A stretch of DNA of 7,849 nt from Verrucomicrobiia bacterium (GTDB lineage: Bacteria; Verrucomicrobiota; Verrucomicrobiia; Verrucomicrobiales; Akkermansiaceae), in the NCBI GenBank assembly GCA_947460915.1, contig CANHKJ010000136.1, forward strand, positions 1-7,849. The letters run 5' to 3'. The notes under the pieces were generated by a model. That model made no database searches. It saw nothing but the letters and a program-made list of their open reading frames with translations, and was not told the origin of the DNA. Of this stretch, positions 1 to 6,232 are shown piece by piece. Position 1 is the first letter of the stretch. Each line of letters begins with the position of its first letter. A program made the translations under genes and the position numbers.

Positions 1-590
1 ATGCACTCTTGGAAACTGACAGTCTCGTAGCGCTTGGCATCTGGATTTTTCTTGGGATCGCTATCGTAAACACCATCGACCATGGTGGCTTTGAAAATCA
101 CCTGTGCACCCATCTCGCTCGCGCGCAGGGCGGCAGTGGTATCCGTCGAGAAGAATGGACTGCCTGTGCCAGCGGCAAAAATGACCACTTTACCTTCTCC
201 GAGGTATTTTTCCGCACGGCGGCGGATGAATGTCTCAGCGACGTTTTTCATCTCAATCGCAGACATGACCACGCAGGTCACGCCTTCATCTTCGAGGGCA
301 CTTTGCAAAGCCAAAGCATTCATGACTGTGGCAAGCATGCCCACATAGTCGGCGGTGGCACGATCCATGCCACGGGCGCTAGCAGCAGCACCACGCCAGA
401 AATTTCCGCCGCCCACTACCACGCCGAGTTGCAGACCATCCTTGAGCGAGGCACAGATTTCACTGGCGATGCGGTCCACGATCTCTGGTGAAATGTTATC
501 CCGACTACCGATTTCGCGAAGGGCTTCTCCGCTGAGTTTGAGAATGGCACGCTTAAATTTTCGGGGATCGGTAGGTGTTTTAGGACTCAT
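1..590 (-). CDS. pyrH: UMP kinase (uridylate kinase), C-terminally cut by the window edge
   Basis: This gene makes UMP kinase, the cytoplasmic hexameric enzyme that phosphorylates UMP to UDP with ATP in pyrimidine nucleotide synthesis. The visible 196 residues cover most of the amino-acid kinase fold. They include KLSGEAL (18-24), the glycine loop GGGNFWRG (60-67), MDRATADYVGML (75-86), FIRRRAE (121-127), AAGTGSPFFSTDT (139-151) and KATMVDGVYDSDP (167-179), all hallmarks of bacterial PyrH. The family is usually about 235-250 residues, so roughly 40-50 are missing beyond position 1. The ATG at 588-590 places the lysine motif where expected after a short polar N-terminus, and there is no better upstream start. 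No Shine-Dalgarno sequence precedes it. It lies 80 bases after the stop of the exported 182-residue protein. In many bacteria pyrH is followed by frr, which cannot be checked here. Identification is secure. Confidence 0.96.
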   Translation of the reverse strand, partial: MSPKTPTDPRKFKRAILKLSGEALREIGSRDNISPEIVDRIASEICASLKDGLQLGVVVGGGNFWRGAAASARGMDRATADYVGMLATVMNALALQSALEDEGVTCVVMSAIEMKNVAETFIRRRAEKYLGEGKVVIFAAGTGSPFFSTDTTAALRASEMGAQVIFKATMVDGVYDSDPKKNPDAKRYETVSFQEC

Positions 591-633
591 AAGGTGGTTA
601 CTATGCTGCGCGATACAAGCACGATTGGAATAC

Positions 634-649
634 CTTGGCAATTCCCAAG
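634..649. repeat. Short inverted repeat upstream of pyrH
   Basis: CTTGG at 634-638 and CCAAG at 645-649 form a perfect 5-bp inverted repeat around a 6-base centre. It sits in the 80-base gap before pyrH. On the minus strand it overlaps a TTGCCA hexamer (641-636) that resembles a -35 box, but the matching -10 (TTGTAT, 618-613) is weak. It has no T-run on the proper side, so it is not a classic terminator. It could be an operator or chance. Confidence 0.25.
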
Positions 650-670
650 ATAGGATTGGTGCAAAAAAAA

Positions 671-1219
671 TTACTCCGCCTTGCCCTTGATGATGTATTT
701 GATACCCAAATCCTGCAACGCGTGGTTGTTGTCGTTGGTGCCCACTACCCGAATTTGAACGCGTAGGTCCTCTTTTTGCATCGCGTTATATTCGCCTAAC
801 GTCTTTTTAATCGAACCCGAGACGAGGCGCAATACTTGACGCGCCGTCATGTCAACCTCTCCAGGAATGACCAGATTTGCAATGTTGATCTCAACAAGCA
901 ACATCTCCTCATCATCCATCTCGGCGTCGATCTTAAGACCACAAATGACTACCAAGTTCACCTCTTGGATTTTGTAGTTTTCGTTATTGGTGGGTAGAGC
1001 ATGGGGCATGGCAATCGACTCGACGAGCACCTCAGGAAATCCACCAGTCAATGCCATGGGGCGAGACAGTATCGAGGCCTGCAAGGATTCGCCCATATCA
1101 TCCACCTCATCGTCCACATCAGAGCCATGCAAACTGATCGGCTGATAAATCTGCACCACATCGATGACCGTTGCAAAGCTCACAAGGCTAGCACAGAGGA
1201 GGCACAGAACAATTTTCAT
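671..1219 (-). CDS. Exported protein of unknown function (182 aa)
   Basis: I do not recognise this protein. The N-terminus has the shape of a Sec signal peptide: MK, then a hydrophobic stretch at about residues 3-16, with plausible cleavage after SFA (16). There is no convincing lipobox. After the signal comes an acidic segment at 34-44 (DVDDEVDDMGE), then a mixed region, and from about 84 a domain rich in alternating hydrophobic residues that suggests beta strands (for example EVNLVVICGLKID and MLLVEINIANLVI), with a probable helix near 126-150. No catalytic motif or second membrane segment is apparent. It lies between rpe (51 bases upstream) and pyrH (80 bases downstream) and may be co-transcribed. 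The ATG at 1217-1219 is preceded by GGAGG (1221-1225) with only one base between, closer than is normally efficient; no alternative Met exists before residue 42, and using that one would remove the signal. Gene status is supported by the signal peptide and the uninterrupted frame; function is unknown. Confidence 0.75.
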   Translation of the reverse strand: MKIVLCLLCASLVSFATVIDVVQIYQPISLHGSDVDDEVDDMGESLQASILSRPMALTGGFPEVLVESIAMPHALPTNNENYKIQEVNLVVICGLKIDAEMDDEEMLLVEINIANLVIPGEVDMTARQVLRLVSGSIKKTLGEYNAMQKEDLRVQIRVVGTNDNNHALQDLGIKYIIKGKAE

Positions 1220-1270
1220 GCCTCCAGCCTAGTGTTACACCGTAGAAAAACAATCAAGAAAATTTCATCT

Positions 1271-1939
1271 CTACGCCTCGCGCAGCGCTGCGATCGCAGC
1301 AGCCATGTCGGGGGCAGAGAAGGTCGAGGAACCAGCGACGAGGACATTGGCACCAGCTTTGGTGGCTTTGGCTGCGGTGGCTAGACCAATGCCGCCGTCC
1401 ACTTCAATGTGATACTTGAGGCCTTTTTCTTCGCGCCATTGAGCCGCAGTTTCGATTTTCGGCAGTACTTCATCCATGAAGGCCTGACCGCCGAACCCTG
1501 GAACCACTGTCATGCATAGCAGCAGGTCGATTTCGCCGAGAAAGGGTTCCACCTCGATCATCGGTGTGGCAGGATTCAGCGCGAGTCCAGCTTGGCAACC
1601 AGCGGCACGAATCGCACGTAAAGTCGAGAGCACATCGTGATCCGCCTCGACATGGACGGTGATCAAATCTGCACCTGCGGCAACAAAACGTGGCAAGTAG
1701 TGATCGGGGCGAGAAATCATCAGATGCACATCGAGAAAAATGTCGTTGCTCTCATGCACAGCCTGCACCACTGCGGGACCAAAGGAAATGTTGTCCACGA
1801 AATGACCGTCCATCACATCAAGGTGCATCCAATCAGCACCCGCATGAATGGCTCGGCAGGTTTCTTCCTTGATGCGACCAAAGTCCGCCGCGAGAAGCGA
1901 CGGAGCAATGACGCGGTCAGTGCATTTGCGCGGAATCAT
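1271..1939 (-). CDS. rpe: Ribulose-phosphate 3-epimerase
   Basis: This TIM-barrel enzyme interconverts D-ribulose 5-phosphate and D-xylulose 5-phosphate in the cytoplasmic pentose phosphate pathway (and in the Calvin cycle where present). At 222 residues it has normal length. It carries APSLLAADF (12-20), LDVMDGHFV (40-48), VHLMI (71-75), the phosphate-loop region PGFGGQ (147-152), EVDGGI (179-184) and AGSSTF (202-207). By family analogy the metal ligands are His39, Asp41, His72 and Asp181, with Asp41 and Asp181 as the acid/base pair; all four are present. One variation is TVVPGFGGQ, where many homologues have Asn before the PGFGGQ. The start ATG at 1937-1939 is 18 bases after the leuD stop, with GAGG only 2 bases upstream. 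The tight spacing suggests co-transcription with leuC and leuD. Identification is secure. Confidence 0.96.
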   Translation of the reverse strand: MIPRKCTDRVIAPSLLAADFGRIKEETCRAIHAGADWMHLDVMDGHFVDNISFGPAVVQAVHESNDIFLDVHLMISRPDHYLPRFVAAGADLITVHVEADHDVLSTLRAIRAAGCQAGLALNPATPMIEVEPFLGEIDLLLCMTVVPGFGGQAFMDEVLPKIETAAQWREEKGLKYHIEVDGGIGLATAAKATKAGANVLVAGSSTFSAPDMAAAIAALREA

Positions 1940-1957
1940 AGCCTCAGGTCAAAAGAA

Positions 1958-2560
1958 TCAAGCTACGTAGCCAAGCGCCTTAGCGCGTTCTTCGATCTGG
2001 GCATTGTTGTCGATCAACTCCTGAATGGGGTCCCAGCGGCCAGCGGTAAGAGCATCGCGCGCGGACTCGGGAAGTGTGATCGAGATGCTATGGCCAGCGG
2101 AAGTCGTAACTTTTTGCGTCTCAAGGTCAATCGTGATCTGGATCTGTGGATCAGCTTCTACAGCAGCGCGCAAGGCAGCAACATCGGCAGCAGAAGCAAC
2201 GACGCAAGGCATGGCGAGAGTTGTGCAGTTGCCATTGAAGATCTCGGCAAAAGACTCTGCGATGACGGCATCGAAGCCATATTTGCGGAGCGATTGTGGA
2301 GCGTGCTCACGGGAAGAACCGCAACCGAAGTTCATGCCAGCGATGAGAATGTTTGCGCCAGCAAAACGTTCCTCGTTGAGTGGGTGATTGGTGCGATTGC
2401 CTTCGGTATCGAAGCGCACGTCATAGAAGGCAAATTCACCGAGACCATCAAAGGTCACGCATTTCATGAAACGGGCGGGAATGATGCGATCGGTATCAAT
2501 ATCAGCACCGGGCACAAATACGCCACGACCGCTCACTTGTTTTACTTTTTCTAAAGCCAT
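1958..2560 (-). CDS. leuD: 3-isopropylmalate dehydratase small subunit
   Basis: LeuD is the small subunit of isopropylmalate isomerase. It pairs with LeuC to convert 2-isopropylmalate to 3-isopropylmalate in leucine biosynthesis. Its 200 residues form the aconitase swivel domain: DIDTDRIIPARF (20-31), CVTFDGLGEFAF (34-45), the substrate-binding loop NFGCGSSREHAP (77-88), and SFAEIFNGNC (103-112). All are expected for the bacterial family, and the length is typical. The ATG at 2558-2560 gives the standard short N-terminus before GRGVFVPGADIDTD. No Shine-Dalgarno sequence precedes it; the upstream bases are A/T-rich. It lies 46 bases after leuC and 18 bases before rpe. A TATAAT hexamer occurs in the leuC-leuD gap but lacks a credible -35 partner. 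LeuC next to it confirms the assignment over other aconitase-type small subunits. Confidence 0.97.
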   Translation of the reverse strand: MALEKVKQVSGRGVFVPGADIDTDRIIPARFMKCVTFDGLGEFAFYDVRFDTEGNRTNHPLNEERFAGANILIAGMNFGCGSSREHAPQSLRKYGFDAVIAESFAEIFNGNCTTLAMPCVVASAADVAALRAAVEADPQIQITIDLETQKVTTSAGHSISITLPESARDALTAGRWDPIQELIDNNAQIEERAKALGYVA

Positions 2561-2606
2561 AAATTTTTTCTGTTAGATTATAAAAGGATATGCAGATTCC
2601 AGTGGA

Positions 2607-4013
2607 TCAAGCGAAGTCGAACAACTCACGCGCGTCGGCGATGTGACCTTTGATCGCAGCAGCGACAACCATGACAGGAGACATCAGCACGGTGCGACCC
2701 GTGGAGCTGCCTTGGCGACCTTTGAAATTACGGTTGGAAGATGAGGCACAGAGTTGATCACCGATCAATTTATCAGGATTCATCGCCAAGCACATCGAGC
2801 AACCCGCAGCACGCCACTCAAAGCCGGCATCGCGGAAAACTTGATCGAGGCCTTCTTTTTCACACTGAATCGCTACGATCTGTGAGCCGGGAACGGCGAT
2901 GGCGTGAACACCAGCAGCCACCTTGTGACCTTTGAGATATTTTGCTGCTTCACGGAAGTCAGACAAGCGTCCATTGGTGCAGGAGCCAAGGAAGGCGACG
3001 TCAATTTTCACCCCTTTGATGGGTGTGCCCGCTGGCAATTTCATGTATGCGAGAGCTTCATCGATAGATTGTTTTTCAATCTCCGAAGTAGCGTTTGCGG
3101 GATCAGGAATGAGTTCGGAAATCGCGACGCCATGGTCAGGAGAAATGCCCCAGGTCACTGTCGGCTCGATGTCTTCTGCCGCGATTTTGACAACGTCATC
3201 ATAGACGGCATCCGCATCAGACGCGAAGGACAACCAGCGCGTAGCGGTAGCTTCGAAATTGCTCATGTCCACGTATGGGCGGCCGTTCAGATAGGCGACG
3301 GTTTTCGCATCGGGATTGACATATCCACAGCGAGCACCGCCCTCGATGGACATGTTGCAGACAGTCATGCGCTCTTCCATCGACATGCGATCGAAGACAT
3401 CGCCCGCATATTCGTAGGCAAAACCGATGCCGCCTTTGGCTCCGAGCAAGCGGATGATGTGGAGAATCACGTCCTTAGCATAGACTCCAGGACGGAGATT
3501 ACCATTAACTTCAATGCGGCGAACTTTGAGTGGCTCCAATGCCATGGTCTGGGTGGCGAGAACGTCGCGCACTTGTGTGGTGCCGATGCCAAAAGCGATG
3601 GCACCGAAAGCGCCGTGTGTGGCAGTGTGTGAGTCACCACAGGCAATCGTCGTCCCAGGTTGAGTGATCCCCTGCTCTGGCCCGACAACGTGAACGATGC
3701 CTTGTTTGCCGGAACGCAGATCGAAATAGGTCACGCCAAAATCATCGCAGTTTTTTTGTAAAGCCTGCATCATTTCCGCAGCGAGCGGATCTTGTGGCGC
3801 ATCTTGATTGATGGTGGGCACGATGTGGTCCACGGTGGCAAAAGTGCGGCTCGGGTATTTAACCGTGAGACCGAGATCGCGAAGCATGCCAAAGGCCTGC
3901 GGCGAGGTTACCTCATGGATCAAATGAGTGCCAATAAACAATTGCGTCCGGCCATCAGCCAGCGTTCCTACCGTGTGTGAATCCCAAACTTTTTGAAAGA
4001 GGCTCTTGCCCAT
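2607..4013 (-). CDS. leuC: 3-isopropylmalate dehydratase large subunit
   Basis: LeuC is the catalytic, [4Fe-4S]-carrying large subunit of isopropylmalate isomerase in leucine synthesis. With the ATG at 4011-4013 it has 468 residues, the usual family length. From that start the motifs are VDHIVPT (61-67), ACGDSHTATHGAFGA (124-138), MSMEERMTVCNMSIEGGARCGY (spanning about 210-231), LGSCTNGRLSDF (342-353), GCSMCLAMNP (404-413) and SSSNRNFKGRQGS (425-437). The cluster ligands are expected to be Cys345, Cys405 and Cys408, all present. The frame stays open upstream to a TTG at 4047-4049, but that start would add 12 atypical residues and lies inside the predicted promoter, so the ATG was chosen. GCGGG ten bases upstream of the ATG is the only Shine-Dalgarno-like sequence. 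Motif variants such as GGIGFAYEYAG recall, from memory, the cyanobacterial-type LeuC group rather than the enterobacterial one. It heads the leuC-leuD-rpe cluster. Confidence 0.97.
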   Translation of the reverse strand: MGKSLFQKVWDSHTVGTLADGRTQLFIGTHLIHEVTSPQAFGMLRDLGLTVKYPSRTFATVDHIVPTINQDAPQDPLAAEMMQALQKNCDDFGVTYFDLRSGKQGIVHVVGPEQGITQPGTTIACGDSHTATHGAFGAIAFGIGTTQVRDVLATQTMALEPLKVRRIEVNGNLRPGVYAKDVILHIIRLLGAKGGIGFAYEYAGDVFDRMSMEERMTVCNMSIEGGARCGYVNPDAKTVAYLNGRPYVDMSNFEATATRWLSFASDADAVYDDVVKIAAEDIEPTVTWGISPDHGVAISELIPDPANATSEIEKQSIDEALAYMKLPAGTPIKGVKIDVAFLGSCTNGRLSDFREAAKYLKGHKVAAGVHAIAVPGSQIVAIQCEKEGLDQVFRDAGFEWRAAGCSMCLAMNPDKLIGDQLCASSSNRNFKGRQGSSTGRTVLMSPVMVVAAAIKGHIADARELFDFA

Positions 4014-4023
4014 GAGTATTGAT

Positions 4024-4043
4024 CCCGCCTGGTTTTGTGCGGG
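4024..4043 (-). promoter_or_regulatory. GC hairpin in the leuC 5' leader
   Basis: On the minus strand CCCGC (4043-4039) can pair with GCGGG (4028-4024) around a 10-base loop. The second arm is the only Shine-Dalgarno-like sequence before the leuC ATG, 10 bases away. If the promoter call is right, transcription would start at about 4043, so the mRNA would begin with this hairpin. It may stabilise the transcript or mask the ribosome site. It is a 5-bp stem and could be chance. Confidence 0.3.
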
Positions 4044-4049
4044 GCGCAA

Positions 4050-4078
4050 AAACTAGGGGAAAGTAGGTAAAATGTCAA
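4050..4078 (-). promoter_or_regulatory. Candidate sigma-70-type promoter of leuC-leuD-rpe
   Basis: A perfect TTGACA -35 hexamer on the minus strand (4078-4073) is followed after exactly 17 bases by TAGTTT (4055-4050), a 3-of-6 match to TATAAT. A start near 4043 would give a leader of about 30 bases, too short for a leader peptide or T-box. It sits in the 76-base gap between the small membrane protein gene and leuC. The -35 and spacing are good, the -10 is poor. Confidence 0.5.
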
Positions 4079-4089
4079 AGCATCAGTGA

Positions 4090-4350
4090 CTATTTTACAA
4101 GGATCGGCAAAATTTTGCTTAAAACCACATAAATTGCTCCCACCACGCCGCCAAGGATACCAAGTCCGACCATGACTGTGCCCACACCGACGAGAATTTT
4201 ATCAAATTTCTGACGTGACGGACTTTTCATCTTATCGCCGATCCAGTCATCCCAACTCACTTCTTCATTTTTGCTAGATTGATGATAAAGGCGCATTTTG
4301 CTCTGATAGCGAGTTTTGCCAGAGATCGGATCTGTTTTCTGTGAGCTCAT
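4090..4350 (-). CDS. Small single-pass membrane protein of unknown function (86 aa)
   Basis: I do not recognise this protein. The first 50 residues are polar and basic (many Lys, Ser and Gln), with a tryptophan/aspartate patch at about 31-40 (VSWDDWIGDK). Residues 52-77 form one strong membrane helix, KILVGVG through to YVVL, very rich in glycine with several GxxxG-like spacings (G55, G57, G62, G64, G67, G68, G71). Such helices often pack against other helices. The tail LSKILPILVK is short and amphipathic. By the positive-inside rule the N-terminal region is probably cytoplasmic. The ATG at 4348-4350 has no Shine-Dalgarno sequence. It lies 117 bases after the dynamin-like GTPase and 76 bases before leuC, with an inverted repeat upstream. 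A link to the GTPase is only positional. Confidence 0.7.
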   Translation of the reverse strand: MSSQKTDPISGKTRYQSKMRLYHQSSKNEEVSWDDWIGDKMKSPSRQKFDKILVGVGTVMVGLGILGGVVGAIYVVLSKILPILVK

Positions 4351-4373
4351 AGAATAGTACTGCGTTTGTGGTA

Positions 4374-4393
4374 ACTGTTTAACCCCTAACAGT
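4374..4393. repeat. Inverted repeat upstream of the 86-aa membrane protein gene
   Basis: ACTGTT (4374-4379) and AACAGT (4388-4393) form a perfect 6-bp inverted repeat with an 8-base centre. The right arm overlaps a minus-strand TTGACT hexamer (4396-4391), a 5-of-6 match to a -35 box; the corresponding -10 (TACCAC after 17 bases) is weak. The layout would suit an operator over a promoter, but neither is proven. The A/T-run lies on the wrong side for a minus-strand terminator. Confidence 0.3.
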
Positions 4394-4432
4394 CAACAAA
4401 AAACGAGAAAGCTGTGTTTTTACGAATGCAAA

Positions 4433-4451
4433 GCAGCAGTATGCGTGCTGC
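4433..4451 (-). terminator. Possible weak terminator after the dynamin-like GTPase gene
   Basis: On the minus strand, 16 bases after the GTPase stop, GCAGCA (4451-4446) pairs perfectly with TGCTGC (4438-4433) around a 7-base loop, followed by TTTGCATTCG. The stem is GC-containing but short and the T-run has only three bases, so termination would be partial at best. Confidence 0.3.
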
Positions 4452-4467
4452 GAGAGGGGCATCCAGC

Positions 4468-6186
4468 CTAAGTGATTTCTTGTTCGATCGCCTTGATTGC
4501 GAGAAAGAGTCCACTCCATTGTTGCAAGCGAGGTTGCAGCGAAAGTTTTTCGGCGACGAGATGCTTGCGCACTTCCTCGAGACCCAGGGCGTAGTCACGG
4601 AAAAACAAGCGCAGTCCCTCTTCGTAATCATGGCGCAGGGATGTTGAAAACGCATCACCGCTGTTGAGCAATCGCTCACGATACTCAGAGACAATTTCAC
4701 GACCAGTTTGCACCGTTACCCAACAAAGAAATCCACCACTGATCATTGCCAAAACCAACAAAATCAACGGCGCCCAGGGCACGGCAAGGGCGCCGCAAAC
4801 TCCCATACCGATTAGTAGCAGAATGGTCAACACCATCAACCCTCTGAGTGAACCATTGCGCTGGCGCAAGGAGAGATCCAGCACACCCCGAACGCGCAGA
4901 TTGCCGATGCTTTGCGTAGAAGCGCGGCCCATGCGATTCACGAACCGGACCTGAGATTCCTTCAAGCGGCGCTCGATTTCCTCGGTGCTCTCAATGTTGA
5001 TGCTCATCGCCTGTTTAACTTGATTTTGTAGGGATGCCCAATGATTGCAGCAACCGCGAATGAGCTCCGCAAAATCATGACTAGATGCCTCTTCCACCGA
5101 ATAATGTAAGCGTTGTTGGATCAGCGACTCCATCAGAAATGCAGTATTTTCACCTGTCACCACACGCACCAAGCTCTTGCCAATGCTCATGCATTCCTCT
5201 AGCTTCTGCGCTACCTCGTGGGCTTCGTGTTGGAATACTTCACTAATACCACCGAGACTTTGTGCATGCTTGTGTAAAGTTAGGGCTCGCATGCCATCGA
5301 TCTCGCGCTCCACGTCTTCGAGAAATCTTCCATCCCGATCAATGCGACGGGAGTGATCCTCGATTTTATCCTCGACTTCCCGCATTACATCCATGGCGGC
5401 TACACGCAGGTTTTGCAGCATTTTCTGGCGTGATGGTGAATCGCAAACGCTTTGGGAAATGAAATCTTCCAACTCGACTATACCACTTTTCCTACGCTTC
5501 TCCTCACCAAATGGCATTGATATTTTTCCCTCGTAGGCCATTTTCCCAGAGATCGGAAAAACAGGTGGCACGCGACCAATACGCTTCATCGCGAGATCGC
5601 GCAAATGACCCAAAATCACACGAATATCAGCGGGCTCGCGCTGATCACATTGTTGAATCACAAACACTACTTTCTCTAGCACCTCTTCAGATTGACGGCA
5701 GAGGAAGTCCCATGTCGCAGCTCCCCAAGGATTGCTGATCGGGAAAACAAAGAGCAGTAAATCCGCGCCCGCCATGAAGCCCGCGGAGACCGCTTGGTGT
5801 GATTTCTCTAAAGAATTCGTGCCCGGAGTATCGACCAAATTAAAGTCCTTCAGAAAATTGATGGGCGCATATTTTTCTAACAAATCTTCGGTTACCTGGA
5901 CATCCTTGCGAGCGAGACCGTATTTATAGCAAATCACGCGGTCCGTCTCGGGAAGCAAATTCACCTTGCAGACTGGCTCGCCGAATAGGGCATTGAGCAA
6001 GGTGGATTTTCCAGCATTTGTCTCACCGCAAACGACGAACAAAAATGGTGTTGATAGACCTTGATCGAGAACATTTTGATTGAGACGAGAGGTCGCATTG
6101 ACTCCCGTCTCGCGAGCCAAGGCTACAATATCAGACACGACTTCACTGAGCCGCTCCCGATTCGCAAAATATCGTTCACCAAACAT
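4468..6186 (-). CDS. Dynamin-like GTPase with C-terminal membrane hairpin
   Basis: This is a large GTPase of the dynamin superfamily, expected to bind GTP, assemble on membranes and remodel or tether them; its actual role is unknown. With the ATG at 6184-6186 it has 572 residues. The GTPase domain has the P-loop GETNAGKST (54-62), a switch-I-like LLPETD with Thr81, and the G3 motif DTPG (119-122). The expected NKxD motif is replaced by QQCDQ (178-182), keeping only the Asp. A helical stalk with coiled-coil character follows (about 252-302 and 390-415). Two hydrophobic segments at about 448-471 and 472-494, joined by a short Pro/Trp turn, form a membrane hairpin like the paddle of bacterial dynamin-like proteins and mitofusins. 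An amphipathic helical tail follows. The frame continues upstream to a GTG at 6238-6240 overlapping the deacetylase stop; the extra 18 residues look unlike a domain start, so the ATG is preferred, though neither start has a good Shine-Dalgarno sequence. Confidence 0.88.
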   Translation of the reverse strand: MFGERYFANRERLSEVVSDIVALARETGVNATSRLNQNVLDQGLSTPFLFVVCGETNAGKSTLLNALFGEPVCKVNLLPETDRVICYKYGLARKDVQVTEDLLEKYAPINFLKDFNLVDTPGTNSLEKSHQAVSAGFMAGADLLLFVFPISNPWGAATWDFLCRQSEEVLEKVVFVIQQCDQREPADIRVILGHLRDLAMKRIGRVPPVFPISGKMAYEGKISMPFGEEKRRKSGIVELEDFISQSVCDSPSRQKMLQNLRVAAMDVMREVEDKIEDHSRRIDRDGRFLEDVEREIDGMRALTLHKHAQSLGGISEVFQHEAHEVAQKLEECMSIGKSLVRVVTGENTAFLMESLIQQRLHYSVEEASSHDFAELIRGCCNHWASLQNQVKQAMSINIESTEEIERRLKESQVRFVNRMGRASTQSIGNLRVRGVLDLSLRQRNGSLRGLMVLTILLLIGMGVCGALAVPWAPLILLVLAMISGGFLCWVTVQTGREIVSEYRERLLNSGDAFSTSLRHDYEEGLRLFFRDYALGLEEVRKHLVAEKLSLQPRLQQWSGLFLAIKAIEQEIT

Positions 6187-6232
6187 AGGGGAGAAAAATC
6201 CGCACCGAGCAACGCTCGGAAAACTGCATTGA

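Noticed and set aside
9..690. Plus-strand open frames over the pyrH region
   Set aside because: The minus strand encodes clear UMP kinase motifs throughout; these frames show no domain features.
1220..1273. Possible terminator after rpe (CGTAGA paired with TCTACG)
   Set aside because: The loop would be about 24 bases, one arm overlaps the rpe stop codon, and no T-run follows the stem.
1637..2554. Plus-strand open frame of 305 codons across rpe and leuD
   Set aside because: It lies wholly antisense to two secure enzymes and their junction, has no recognisable domain, and is explained by codon bias of the opposite strand.
2904..3632. Plus-strand open frame of 242 codons inside leuC
   Set aside because: It is antisense to conserved LeuC motifs, and its composition (many His, Arg, Asp and Cys) is typical of a shadow frame.
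3001..3650. LeuC motif variants (GTTQVRDV, GGIGFAYEYAG, GSSTGRT) as signs of an altered substrate
   Set aside because: From memory they match a common LeuC group seen in cyanobacteria and other phyla, and leuD is adjacent, so ordinary isopropylmalate isomerase is the better reading.
2607..4049. Longer LeuC starting at TTG 4047-4049
   Set aside because: The extra 12 residues are atypical, the start is a rare TTG, and it lies upstream of the predicted transcript start. The ATG at 4011-4013 gives the family's usual N-terminus.
4386..4954. Overlapping short frames on both strands at the 3' end of the GTPase gene
   Set aside because: They are shadows of the GTPase tail and membrane hairpin, with no start signals or domain content.
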